NCBI RefSeq assembly: GCF_004123845.1
Contig: NZ_NBDP01000064.1
Coordinates: 146,524-210,523 of the forward strand
Origin: Allobosea sp. Tri-44
Lineage (GTDB): Bacteria; Pseudomonadota; Alphaproteobacteria; Rhizobiales; Beijerinckiaceae
Reading direction: 5' to 3'
DNA: 64,000 bases
Positions 35,315 through 43,549 of this stretch are shown piece by piece. The number at the start of each line of letters is the position of its first letter. Within the stretch, counting starts at the first letter, position 1. Position numbers and translations under genes: made by a program. The notes beneath the pieces were generated by a model. It did no database searches and was not told the DNA's origin. It saw only the letters and a program-made list of their open reading frames with translations.

Positions 35315-35874
35315 TCGCCCAACTCCCGGCTGCGGCGCAGGCGAATGTAGAGCGCGCCCGCGCCGCCATGGCGCTGCTCGGCCTCGTCGAAGCCCAGCAC
35401 CAAAGGACGCAGATCCGGCAGACGCAGCCAGTGCGGGACGTTGCGACGCAGGATACCGCGCTCCTCGCCATAAGGGACATCGCCGGCGATTCCCTTGCCG
35501 GTCACCACCAGCACCAGCTTGGCGCCACGTTGTTGCTGCAGGCGCAGGAAGCCGCGCAGGGCCGAATGGGCCTCATCCTGGCGCAGCCCGTGCAGGTCGA
35601 TCACCGCTTCGACACCCTGCTGCCCACGACGCAATTGCGTACGCATGCGCCGCTCCAGCGGCACCAGCGGCGGCGGAGCGGGCTTCGTCGGGCGCCCCTT
35701 GAGCGCAAGGGCTGCGGGAGGCTGGGCACTCTCCACGGGCGGGGGCGGCTTTTCCGATGTCGCTTCCGGCTCGGCTTCGACGGGCGTGCGGCCGGGCAGC
35801 GGCTTGATCGTGCGCGCGACCTGGCGCCAGAGCGCGAGTTCCGCCTCGGAGAGGAGCTTTCCGCGCCGTCGCAT
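35311..35874 (-). CDS. Smr/MutS-related domain protein
   Basis: The 187-residue protein has a Pro-rich N-terminal half (about 25-75) and a C-terminal Smr domain (about 90-170) with the characteristic DLHGLRQDEA and VVTGKG motifs; Smr domains act as small RNA or DNA nucleases. Its position between mltA and an XRE gene is conserved in many Hyphomicrobiales. It overlaps the XRE gene by 4 bp and follows mltA by 3 bp. Confidence 0.92.
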   Translation of the reverse strand: MRRRGKLLSEAELALWRQVARTIKPLPGRTPVEAEPEATSEKPPPPVESAQPPAALALKGRPTKPAPPPLVPLERRMRTQLRRGQQGVEAVIDLHGLRQDEAHSALRGFLRLQQQRGAKLVLVVTGKGIAGDVPYGEERGILRRNVPHWLRLPDLRPLVLGFDEAEQRHGGAGALYIRLRRSRELGE

Positions 35875-35877
35875 GGC

Positions 35878-37056
35878 TCAGCGCGGCCAGAGCACGACGA
35901 AATCGAAGGGGTGCCGGATCAGGCCGGCGCGATGGCCGGCTTCTGCACCGGAGCCGACGAATAGATCGATCCGGGCCGGGCCGACGATCGCCGTGCCGGT
36001 ATCCTGGGCCAGGACGAGCCGAGCCAGTTTTTCACTGCCACCCTTGCCGTCGGGAATCTCGGTGTCGATCCAGGCCGGCATGCCATAGGGCCAGAGCGAG
36101 CGGTCGACCGCGATGCTGCGCAGCGGCGTCAGCGGCAGGCCGGCGCCGCCGATCGGACCCGAATCGGCCGGTAGTGCATCGTTACGAGCGAAGAAAACGA
36201 AGGAGCGGTTGAGTCGGATCAGCTCGCGGGCGAAGCCGGCATCCGCCTTCAGTCGCGCGATGAGCTTGTCCATCGTCATCTGCTCGGGCGGGATGCTCTC
36301 GCGCCGGCTGAGCTCGCGCCCGAGCGAGGTATAGGGGTGGCCGTTGCGCCCGGAATAGACGAGGCGCACGACCTTGCCGTCCGGCAGGCGGATCCGGCCC
36401 GAGCCCTGGACCTGCAGGACGAAGCGATCGACGGGATCGCGCATAAAGAGGATCTCGAGCCCCTGGCCGGCGAGCGCTCCCTCTTCGATCTCCCCGCGGT
36501 CAGGGAAGGGCTCCAGCCCCTTGGCGGTCCGGCGCGCCGAGGTCAGGGCTGGATCGAGGCCGGGCCAATCATCGCCAGCCATCTTCGTCACGAGATCGAC
36601 GGGGCGGCCATAGAGCGGCGTCGGGAAGGCGTCCGAGCGGGTCAGCGCGCCTTCGAACTCCGGCTCGAAATAACCGGTCATGAAGCCGCGCGCGGCCCCG
36701 GCGGGACGGATGCGCCAGAAAGTGAAGTTGCTCTCGAAGAAGCGACGAGCCGCATCCTCGCTTGGTTCGCCTCCGGCCAGCAGGCTTGCAGCTCTCGTGC
36801 ACAAGGCCGGCAGAGCGGGAGGGGAAGCCGCGCCCTGCCGCAGTGGCGGGTCGGTCTCGCAGCCTTGCGCGAACAGGCGCAGGACGACGCGCTGATCGTC
36901 GGCGCTCCAGCCGGCAAGCACAGCGGGCGCCACGGGTTCGGCCCGGGCGCCCGTCGGCAAAGGTGGAGATGAAGCTTCCGCGCCAGTCATCGACAGGCCT
37001 GCGGCCAGAAATCCTGGAACGAGGAGCCCCAGAACGAAGCCGGCGGCACGGATCAC
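35878..37056 (-). CDS. mltA: Membrane-bound lytic murein transglycosylase A
   Basis: The 392-residue protein has an N-terminal signal peptide (about 1-28, ending GAEAS), an MltA barrel domain (about 110-270; FMTGYFEPEFEGAL, FMRDPVDRFVLQVQGSGRIRL in pieces) and the C-terminal 3D domain (LVLAQDTGTAIVGPARIDLF) bearing the catalytic Asp. No lipobox Cys is visible near residue 20-30, so it is probably soluble periplasmic or anchored by the leader. It overlaps timA by 4 bp. Confidence 0.94.
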   Translation of the reverse strand: MIRAAGFVLGLLVPGFLAAGLSMTGAEASSPPLPTGARAEPVAPAVLAGWSADDQRVVLRLFAQGCETDPPLRQGAASPPALPALCTRAASLLAGGEPSEDAARRFFESNFTFWRIRPAGAARGFMTGYFEPEFEGALTRSDAFPTPLYGRPVDLVTKMAGDDWPGLDPALTSARRTAKGLEPFPDRGEIEEGALAGQGLEILFMRDPVDRFVLQVQGSGRIRLPDGKVVRLVYSGRNGHPYTSLGRELSRRESIPPEQMTMDKLIARLKADAGFARELIRLNRSFVFFARNDALPADSGPIGGAGLPLTPLRSIAVDRSLWPYGMPAWIDTEIPDGKGGSEKLARLVLAQDTGTAIVGPARIDLFVGSGAEAGHRAGLIRHPFDFVVLWPR

Positions 37057-37778
37057 GCGGCCGATTCGGTGGCGACCAGCAGCCAGTTCGGATCACGGCT
37101 GCCGAGCTGGCGCGAGAAGGTCCAGACGTCGTTGACCTCGGAGACCGCATCGGCACTGCCGTCGACGGCATTGCCCTGCGCATCGCGGACCACGCTGATC
37201 AATTGCGAGACGAAGGCGATGGTGACCTGACCCGTCTTGCCCTTGACGTCGACCGCGACGATCTCGGCCTTGTCGATCGAGACGAAGTTGGATTCGGCCT
37301 TCTCGCCGCGCTTTTCGCGATCGGCGATCGCCTGCTCGAAGCCGTCATAGACTTCCTTGGCAAGCAGACCCTTCAAGGTCTTGCGGTCGCCGCGGGCGAA
37401 GGCGGTGACGATGGTCTCGTAGGCCGATTTCGCGCCACCGAGAAAGCCCTGAGGCTCGAAGCTCGGCTCCTGCCGGACGAGCGCATCGAGGCCGAGGGCG
37501 ATGGGCGAGCCCGGCTCGGCGATGCCCTTCCAGCGTTCGCCATCAGCCACTGGGGCAGCTGCGGCATCGTTGGCGGCGCCCGGCAGCCGGACGACATTGT
37601 CGCGTCGCTCGCCATTGCCCGGCTGGTCGGGCCGCATCGGCGGCGCCTCACGACGCGCGAACGGATCGACCGGTGGCTTCTCGTGCCCGGTCTTCTGGCC
37701 CAGAACCGAGCGCAGTTTCCAGGCGACGAAAACGGCCAGGGCCAGGAAGACCAGGGTCGTCATATCGAAATTCTGCAT
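37053..37778 (-). CDS. Tim44/TimA family putative adaptor protein
   Basis: The 241-residue protein has one N-terminal membrane segment (about 5-22; MTTLVFLALAVFVAWKL), a variable linker and a C-terminal Tim44-like domain (about 110-235; GFLGGAKSAYETIVTAFARGD, EVNDVWTFSRQLGSRDPNW). Alphaproteobacterial TimA is related to the mitochondrial Tim44 import subunit. It is divergent from secB, a conserved pairing. An internal ATG five codons later is an alternative start. Confidence 0.92.
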   Translation of the reverse strand: MQNFDMTTLVFLALAVFVAWKLRSVLGQKTGHEKPPVDPFARREAPPMRPDQPGNGERRDNVVRLPGAANDAAAAPVADGERWKGIAEPGSPIALGLDALVRQEPSFEPQGFLGGAKSAYETIVTAFARGDRKTLKGLLAKEVYDGFEQAIADREKRGEKAESNFVSIDKAEIVAVDVKGKTGQVTIAFVSQLISVVRDAQGNAVDGSADAVSEVNDVWTFSRQLGSRDPNWLLVATESAA

Positions 37779-38031
37779 CGCCGGCTGATCCGAACCTCGA
37801 AAACTCGTTCCCGCACAAGCGCACTCACGTCGCCCGTCATCGAACGGATATGGTGAAGGAGGCTCGTAACATCCACCCCCGGGGTGCGACAAGGGCGCGA
37901 AAGCGCGCTTCGCTTGTGCCGGCCCCGCCGCCATGATAGCCGACGCGGGCCCGGCGCTGCCGCCTTGCCCGGGCGGTTCCGGCCACGGCACGGAATTTCC
38001 CGATGGTTTTGTGCAGATAATGATGGGATCG

Positions 38032-38526
38032 ATGGCCAACGAAAACGGCAACGGCGCCGGCGCCGCCGACCAGCAGGGGCCCAGCCTCAACACGCTGGTC
38101 CAGTACATCAAGGATTTCTCCTTTGAGAACCCCAATGCTCCGCGCTCGCTGACCCAGCAGCAACAGCAGGGCGGGCCGCAGATCGGCCTCCAGGTCAATG
38201 TCCACGCCAACGCGCTCGGCGAGAACGACATCGAGACGATCCTGACGCTCGAGGGCAAGGCGACGCTAAACGACGAGACGCTCTTCGCGTTCGAGCTGAG
38301 CTATGCCGGCGTCTTCCGCATCCTCGGCGTGCCGCAGGAGCAGTTGCACGCGGTCGTGATGATCGACTGCCCGCGCCTGCTCTTCCCGTTCGCCCGGGCG
38401 ATCGTTGCCGATGCAGTGCGCAATGGCGGCTTCCCGCCGCTCTATATCGACCCGATCGACTTCGCCCAGCTCTACCGCCAGCGTCTCGAGGAGATGCAGG
38501 CGCAGCAGGGTGCTCCGAACGCCTGA
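38032..38526 (+). CDS. secB: Protein-export chaperone SecB
   Basis: The 164-residue cytoplasmic tetrameric chaperone delivers precursors to SecA. Motifs: YIKDFSFENPNAP, ETILTLEGKATLNDETLFAFELSY split over the middle, and CPRLLFPFARAIVADAVRNGGFPPL. ATGs at 38020 and 38023 are in frame too; none has a strong ribosome-binding site, and I chose MANENG at 38032 by family habit. A strong terminator follows. Confidence 0.95.
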   Translation: MANENGNGAGAADQQGPSLNTLVQYIKDFSFENPNAPRSLTQQQQQGGPQIGLQVNVHANALGENDIETILTLEGKATLNDETLFAFELSYAGVFRILGVPQEQLHAVVMIDCPRLLFPFARAIVADAVRNGGFPPLYIDPIDFAQLYRQRLEEMQAQQGAPNA

Positions 38527-38554
38527 ACGGCAGCCGCCAGAAATAAGAGACCGA

Positions 38555-38581
38555 AAAGAGCCCTCCGGGGCTCTTTTTTAT
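38555..38581 (+). terminator. Rho-independent terminator of secB
   Basis: AAAGAGCCC (38555-38563) and GGGCTCTTT (38568-38576) with a 4-nt loop, followed by further Ts; 29 bp after the secB stop. Confidence 0.9.
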
Positions 38582-38685
38582 TGTTAATTCGCGCAGCCGC
38601 TTGCGAAGCAGCCAGTCGCTTTCCATCTCGACCTCGCCAGAGGTGCCCGTTCCGGCGCGCCGTTCCCGCGAGGTTCACGATTTCC

Positions 38686-39429
38686 ATGGATGCCCTTATG
38701 ACGCTCGCCGCCGACCCAGCCATATGGGCGGCGCTCGGCGCCCTGATCGCCATGGAGGTCGTCCTCGGTATCGACAACCTCATCTTCATCTCGATCCTGA
38801 CCAACAAGCTGCCCGAGCATCAGCGTGCGCGCGGCCGCCGGATCGGCATCGGATTGGCGCTGATCTTGCGCCTCGCTTTGCTCTCGACAGTCGCTTTCAT
38901 CGTGCAGCTCACCGCGCCGGTGTTCTCGGTCTTCGGCAAGGCCTTCTCCTGGCGCGACATGATCCTGATCGCCGGTGGCCTGTTCCTGGTCTGGAAGGCG
39001 ACCAAGGAGATCCACCATAAGGTCGATCCCGATCACGGACCTGATATGTTCGACGGAGGAGCCGCCGCAGCCGTGACTTTCGGCGGCGTGATCTTCCAGA
39101 TCCTGCTGCTCGACCTCGTCTTCTCGATCGACAGCATCATCACCGCCGTCGGCATGACCGAGCACGTTCCGGTGATGGTGATCGCCGTCATCGTCGCCGT
39201 GCTGGTGATGCTGCTCGCGGCCGACCCGCTGGCCCGCTTCATCGACAAGAACCCGACGATCGTGATGCTGGCGCTCGGCTTCCTCTTGATGATCGGCGGC
39301 ACGCTGATCGGCGAGGGCTTCGGCGCTCATATCCCGAAGGGCTACATCTACGCCGCCATGGCCTTCTCGGCCCTGATCGAGGGGCTGAACATGATGTCGC
39401 GCCGGGCGACCCGGAAGCGCGTCGAGTAA
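38686..39429 (+). CDS. TerC-family integral membrane protein
   Basis: The 247-residue protein has about seven membrane helices and TerC signatures: ALIAMEVVLGIDNLIFISILT and LLLDLVFSIDSIITAVGM, each with the acidic residues proposed to bind metal. Related proteins export Mn or are linked to tellurite resistance; its substrate is not shown. The start at 38686 lacks a close ribosome-binding site (GAGG 12 nt upstream); ATG 38698 is an alternative. It ends in a Met/Arg-rich cytoplasmic tail. Confidence 0.92.
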   Translation: MDALMTLAADPAIWAALGALIAMEVVLGIDNLIFISILTNKLPEHQRARGRRIGIGLALILRLALLSTVAFIVQLTAPVFSVFGKAFSWRDMILIAGGLFLVWKATKEIHHKVDPDHGPDMFDGGAAAAVTFGGVIFQILLLDLVFSIDSIITAVGMTEHVPVMVIAVIVAVLVMLLAADPLARFIDKNPTIVMLALGFLLMIGGTLIGEGFGAHIPKGYIYAAMAFSALIEGLNMMSRRATRKRVE

Positions 39430-39440
39430 TCGATGGGATC

Positions 39441-39468
39441 GTCAGGCTCGGCTTGAGCCGAGCCTGAC
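39441..39468. terminator. Perfect 12-bp hairpin between convergent terC and dnaQ
   Basis: GTCAGGCTCGGC (39441-39452) and GCCGAGCCTGAC (39457-39468) with loop TTGA. There is no T-run on either side; the location between convergent stops suggests a shared bidirectional terminator. Confidence 0.6.
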
Positions 39469-39476
39469 GGCCGGTC

Positions 39477-40184
39477 TCACGCCTCTTCAGGCAAGCCGAG
39501 ATAGCCACGCCAGAGCGGCCCCTTGAGCTTCGCCACGAAAGCCTCATGGGCGGCGCGCTCGTCCGATGTGAGGCGCGCGGCCAGCGGGCGCTGGCGAATC
39601 GGCCGCTCGATCGTGGTGGCAACCCCGACGCCAGCCCTGCCGGCGACGGCTGTGCCAAGGCCGAGGCTCGTCTGCTTGCCGCCGATCAGCTCGATATAGA
39701 CCTCGGCCAGGATCTCGGAGTCGAGCAGCGCGCCGTGCTTGGTCCGGCGGCTGTTGTCGATGCCGTAGCGAGAGCAGAGCGCGTCGAGGCTGTTGCTGGC
39801 GCCGGGGTGCTTGCGCCTGGCCATGGCGAGCGTGTCGACGACGAGCGCCGGCACGATCGCAGGCAGGCCGAGCCGGCCGAACTCCATGTTGATGAAGCCG
39901 ACGTCGAACGCCGCATTGTGAATGACCAGCCGGGCATCCGCGATGAAGGCGGCAAACTCCGCAGCGATCGTGGCGAAGACCGGCTTGTCGGAGAGGAAAG
40001 CCTCGGAAAGCCCGTGCACCCTGAAGGCGCCGTCCGGCATGTTCCGCTCGGGATTGATGTAGACGTGGTAATTGCGGCCGGTCGGGCAATGATTGACGAG
40101 CTCGACGCAGCCGATCTCGACGATGCGATCCCCCTTCAGCGGTTCGACGCCGGTGGTTTCCGTATCGAGAACGATCTCGCGCAT
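39477..40184 (-). CDS. dnaQ: DNA polymerase III epsilon subunit (proofreading exonuclease)
   Basis: The 235-residue protein has all exonuclease motifs: Exo I VLDTETTGVEP, Exo II VIHNAAFDVGFI and Exo III-epsilon HGALLDSEILAEVYIEL. It provides 3'-5' proofreading in the replicase. The C-terminal 60 residues (polymerase-binding segment) are basic and end in GPLWRGYLGLPEEA. The ATG at 40184 lies 2 bp after the coaE stop. Confidence 0.96.
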   Translation of the reverse strand: MREIVLDTETTGVEPLKGDRIVEIGCVELVNHCPTGRNYHVYINPERNMPDGAFRVHGLSEAFLSDKPVFATIAAEFAAFIADARLVIHNAAFDVGFINMEFGRLGLPAIVPALVVDTLAMARRKHPGASNSLDALCSRYGIDNSRRTKHGALLDSEILAEVYIELIGGKQTSLGLGTAVAGRAGVGVATTIERPIRQRPLAARLTSDERAAHEAFVAKLKGPLWRGYLGLPEEA

Positions 40185-40186
40185 GG

Positions 40187-40798
40187 TCAATCCGCCCTCT
40201 CAACCCGGCCGAAGCGGCCGGCAACGGCGTTCAGGATAGAGCGGACCTGGCGCTCGGCGGCCACGAGCCCGCGCGAGGTGTCCACAAGGAAGTGAGACAG
40301 GCGGCGCTTCTCGGCGTCCGGCATCTGACGGGCGAGGATCGCCGCGAGCTTGTCTTCGGTCATGCCGGAGCGGGCGAGAACCCGCTTGCGCTGGACGTCG
40401 GCCGGAGCGGTGACGACGACGACGGCATCGTAGCGGCCCTCCCCGCCTGTCTCGAGAAGGAGCGGCACATCGAGCACCGCAGCCGTGGCGCCGATCCGGC
40501 GACACTGCGCCAAGAAGGCCTGCTCCTCGGCGCGCACCAGCGGATGGACGATGGATTCGAGCTTCGCCAGCGCGTCGGGCCGCCCGAGCACGGCAGCGGA
40601 AAGCTTCGCCCGGTCGACGGCGCCATCCACCGTCGTTCCCGGAAAGGCCGCCTCGATCTGCGGCGCTGCGGCGCCGGAGTAAAGGTCATGCACCGCCTGA
40701 TCGGCGTCATGGACGGGAATGCCGGCAGCACGGAACATCGCCGAAGTCGTCGACTTGCCCATGCCGATCGAGCCGGTGAGGCCGAGCAGGAAGGTCAT
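40187..40798 (-). CDS. coaE: Dephospho-CoA kinase
   Basis: The 203-residue P-loop kinase performs the last step of coenzyme A synthesis. Walker A LTGSIGMGKSTTSAMF is at the N-terminus, followed by the substrate block IPVHDADQAVHDLY and VLDVPLLLETG. It lies in the compact run PPDK regulator-maf-aroE-coaE-dnaQ leading away from the replication origin. Confidence 0.96.
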   Translation of the reverse strand: MTFLLGLTGSIGMGKSTTSAMFRAAGIPVHDADQAVHDLYSGAAAPQIEAAFPGTTVDGAVDRAKLSAAVLGRPDALAKLESIVHPLVRAEEQAFLAQCRRIGATAAVLDVPLLLETGGEGRYDAVVVVTAPADVQRKRVLARSGMTEDKLAAILARQMPDAEKRRLSHFLVDTSRGLVAAERQVRSILNAVAGRFGRVERAD

Positions 40799-40820
40799 CT
40801 CATCGCCTCCACCATCACGC

Positions 40821-41654
40821 TCATGCAGCGGGAATATCGGCTTCGAGCTTGGCCCGGAGGGCGGCCGTCACCTGCGGACGAATACCGAACCAGCGCTCGA
40901 AACCCGGCACCGCCTGGTGCAGCAGCATGCCGAGCCCATCGACGGGAACGCCGCCAAGACGCCTGGCCTCGGCGAGCAATGGCGTCTCCAACGGAACGTA
41001 GACGATGTCGTCGACAATGGTGCCCGGACGCAAACCTGAGAGATCGATCGCCAAGGGCGGCTGGCCGCGCATGCCGAGCGAGGTCGTATTCACGATCAGA
41101 TCGCTTTCACCGACCAACTGGGCGATCTCTTGCCAGGGCCGGGCCTCGACCTCTTTCGGAAAGGCTGCCGCCAGCTCGAGAGCACGCTCGGGGCTGCGGT
41201 TGACCAGGAGGATACGGCGGATGCCGCGCTCGGGGAGACCATAGATCACAGCGCGGGCTGCTCCACCGGCACCGAGGATGAGCGCCTTTTCGGTCTGCCC
41301 AGCCCAGCCCGGCAGGCAAGCATCGAGATGGGCAAGGAAGCCATAGGCGTCGGTGTTGTCGCCATGGAGCCGGCCATCTTCCATCCAGAGCGTGTTGGCG
41401 GCGCCCATTGCCCGCGCCGTCTCGCTAACTTCGTCGAGCAGAGGCAGCACCACCTCCTTGTTCGGCACGGTGACGTTGCCGCCCAAAAACTCGCCGGCTC
41501 GCAGTCGCGCGATGAGAGCCGCAACTTGGGCAGGCGGTACCTCGACGCGCTCGTAGCTACCTGCCAGCCCGTGCTCGGCGAGCCAATGGCCATGGATCAA
41601 CGGCGAGCGGGAGTGCGCGACCGGGTGGCCGATGATGAAGCAACGTTTGGTCAT
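40821..41654 (-). CDS. aroE: Shikimate dehydrogenase
   Basis: The 277-residue NADP-dependent enzyme of aromatic amino acid biosynthesis shows GHPVAHSRSPLIHGHWL, the catalytic Lys in GGNVTVPNKEVVLPLL, the partner Asp in GDNTDAYGFL and the cofactor loop LGAGGAARAVIYGL. It overlaps maf by 4 bp. Confidence 0.96.
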   Translation of the reverse strand: MTKRCFIIGHPVAHSRSPLIHGHWLAEHGLAGSYERVEVPPAQVAALIARLRAGEFLGGNVTVPNKEVVLPLLDEVSETARAMGAANTLWMEDGRLHGDNTDAYGFLAHLDACLPGWAGQTEKALILGAGGAARAVIYGLPERGIRRILLVNRSPERALELAAAFPKEVEARPWQEIAQLVGESDLIVNTTSLGMRGQPPLAIDLSGLRPGTIVDDIVYVPLETPLLAEARRLGGVPVDGLGMLLHQAVPGFERWFGIRPQVTAALRAKLEADIPAA

Positions 41655-42274
41655 GGGATGAGATCGAGGGCGCGGAGCGTGGCGAGCAGGCCCAGCATCG
41701 GCAGGCCGAGGATGGTGAAATGATCACCTTCGATCGCCTCGAACAGATGGATGCCGAGACCTTCCAGCTGGTAGCCGCCGACGCTCATGGTTGCTGCCCG
41801 GCCGGCCTGGGCGACATATTGCTCGATGAAATTCTGCGTCAGCGGACGCATTGCGAGCGTCGCGCTGCTGGCGCCTCGCCCGATGACGTTGCCATCCCGC
41901 GCGAGTACGAAAGCGGAAGTGAGTTCGTGCTGCCGGCCGGCGAGCGCCGCGATCTGCCGATGAGCAGCGGAGGCATCGTCCGGCTTATGAAACGGACGTC
42001 CTTCGCAAGTCAGCATCTGGTCGGCCGAAAGGACGATGCGTCCTGGAGCGACAGGCGAGACCGACAAGGCCTTGGCTTCCGCCAGCGCGGCAGCGACCCC
42101 CGCCGGCGGGCCGCCCATGGCTAGGTATTCCGCTTCGATCGCGCGCTCGTCGACGACCGGCTTGATCACCTCGACCTGAAGGCCACCCGCTTCGAGCAGC
42201 TGAAGCCGGGTCGCGCTGCCGGAGGCGAGGACGAGAGGTGTATCGCCGCGCCAGAATGTCGCCTGGCCCGTCAC
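41651..42274 (-). CDS. maf: Maf-like nucleoside triphosphate pyrophosphatase
   Basis: The 207-residue protein has the Maf motifs PLVLASGSATRLQLLEAGG at the N-terminus, VDERAIE and LSADQMLTCEGRPFHKP with the catalytic Asp. Maf enzymes hydrolyse non-canonical or excess NTPs and are linked to septum formation control. It overlaps both neighbours by ATGA. Confidence 0.94.
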   Translation of the reverse strand: MTGQATFWRGDTPLVLASGSATRLQLLEAGGLQVEVIKPVVDERAIEAEYLAMGGPPAGVAAALAEAKALSVSPVAPGRIVLSADQMLTCEGRPFHKPDDASAAHRQIAALAGRQHELTSAFVLARDGNVIGRGASSATLAMRPLTQNFIEQYVAQAGRAATMSVGGYQLEGLGIHLFEAIEGDHFTILGLPMLGLLATLRALDLIP

Positions 42275-43101
42275 GTTGCGATGAACTTCATGCGGTGGTC
42301 GCGTAGCAGATCGAGAATTCCCGCAGCCGTTTCCTCGATCGAGCGCCGGGTGACATCGATCACCGGCCAGCCCCGGCGCGCGCAGAGCCGACGCGACTGG
42401 GTGACTTCGTCTGCGACCGCGTCGGGGTCGACATAGGGCGTCTCGTCATCCGCTTTCAGCGACAGCAGCCGGTTCTGGCGGATCTGGATGATGCGTTCGG
42501 CACTGGCGACGAGGCCAACGACCAACGGCTTCTTCAAGCTCTCGAGCTCTACCGGCAGTGGCACATTGGGCACGAGCGGAATGTTGGCGGTCTTGATGCC
42601 ACGATTGGCGAGATAGATACTCGTCGGCGTCTTCGAGGTCCGGCTGATGCCGACGAGGATGACATCGGCGCTTTCGAGATCGCCGCCGAGCTGGCCGTCA
42701 TCATGCATCAGCGTGTAGTTCATCGCGTCGATCCGCCGGAAGTACTCGGCGTTGAGCATGTGCTGTGCACCGGGCCGCGGCGCTGCGGCCTGGCCGAGAT
42801 AGGACTGGAACAGCGACAGCACGGGCTGCAGCACCGAAAGGCACGGGCAGCCGATCTCGCGGCAGAAGGCCTCCAGCCGCTCCGACCATTCCGGCTCGAC
42901 CAGGGTATAGAGCACCACGCCTGGAGAGGTCTCGATCTCGGCGAGCACGCGCGACAGCTGGTTCTCGGAGCGGACGAGCGGGTAGACATGCTCGATCGCC
43001 GAGACCGCTTCATATTGCGCAGCAGCGGCCCGGCTGACCGCAATCAGGGTCTCGCCGGTCGCGTCGGAGACGAGGTGCAGGTGAAAATAGTTGCGCGCCA
43101 C
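42271..43101 (-). CDS. Pyruvate, phosphate dikinase regulatory protein (DUF299, RP001-like)
   Basis: The 276-residue protein begins FHLHLVSDATGETLIAVSRA and carries the P-loop-like VGISRTSKTPTSIYLAN, the signature of the bifunctional ADP-dependent kinase/phosphorylase that regulates PPDK or PEP synthase. In Caulobacter the gene of this kind (RP001 homologue) flanks the chromosome origin opposite hemE; the same arrangement occurs here. Transcription runs away from the origin region. Confidence 0.94.
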   Translation of the reverse strand: MARNYFHLHLVSDATGETLIAVSRAAAAQYEAVSAIEHVYPLVRSENQLSRVLAEIETSPGVVLYTLVEPEWSERLEAFCREIGCPCLSVLQPVLSLFQSYLGQAAAPRPGAQHMLNAEYFRRIDAMNYTLMHDDGQLGGDLESADVILVGISRTSKTPTSIYLANRGIKTANIPLVPNVPLPVELESLKKPLVVGLVASAERIIQIRQNRLLSLKADDETPYVDPDAVADEVTQSRRLCARRGWPVIDVTRRSIEETAAGILDLLRDHRMKFIAT

Positions 43102-43307
43102 GGCTTCCCCCCGCCGGCTGTTCTCGATTCAGCTCTAGAGCCGATCCGCGAGCGAGGGAATCCCCTTTCCGTCCAACCCTACGGTCAGGAGCTAGTTTCA
43201 CGCGCGGGACAAGTGGGGATAACCGGGCTCAGCGGGCGCCCAGTCGCAAAGCGGCGGGATAACTCGGCCAAAGCTCAACAGGCATCTGCCTGTGGGCTGG
43301 ATCTGGA

Positions 43308-43323
43308 TGTTTCACGTGAATCA
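43308..43323. other. parS-like site in the origin region
   Basis: TGTTTCACGTGAATCA matches the parS consensus TGTTTCACGTGAAACA at 15 of 16 positions. It includes a GAATC methylation site. Confidence 0.7.
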
Positions 43324-43370
43324 TTTTGGGACGCGGCGCGAGGTCGCGCCTCAAGCCAAAAAGCAATTCG

Positions 43371-43385
43371 TTAAGAAACTGTTAA
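43371..43385 (+). promoter_or_regulatory. Perfect CtrA-binding consensus TTAA-N7-TTAA
   Basis: TTAA (43371-43374), seven bases GAAACTG, TTAA (43382-43385). This is the full CtrA recognition consensus of alphaproteobacteria, inside the candidate origin, where CtrA represses initiation in Caulobacter. Confidence 0.7.
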
Positions 43386-43549
43386 GCCCCCGCCGTCGGG
43401 GCAGATGCCATCATGCTCGCCGAAGCGCGGCCTGTGGACCGGTTGTGGACAATCTTGGGGCGGGCTATGTGCCCCTACCCAACAGTCAAAACAGAAGACT
43501 CTCTTAGAAGAGATTCTTTAGAAGAAGGGCCCAGAGCCCGGTGCCTTTC

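Larger units (their letters stand above)
43102..43549. other. oriC: Candidate chromosomal replication origin (oriC) next to hemE
   Basis: The 448-bp non-coding region lies between the RP001-like gene and hemE, the known origin location in Caulobacter and several Hyphomicrobiales. It contains a perfect CtrA site (43371-43385), DnaA-box-like 9-mers TGGGGATAA (43214-43222) and TGTGGACAA (43444-43452), each one mismatch from TGTGGATAA, GANTC sites at 43126, 43158, 43318 and 43512, a parS-like site (43308-43323), and an A/T-richer tract with repeated CTTAGAAGA/CTTTAGAAGA units (about 43485-43530) as a possible unwinding element. No gene is supported inside. Confidence 0.75.

Noticed and set aside
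37779..38031. Possible gene in the 253-bp timA-secB gap
   Set aside because: Open frames there lack ribosome-binding sites and motifs; the gap is best read as a divergent promoter region.
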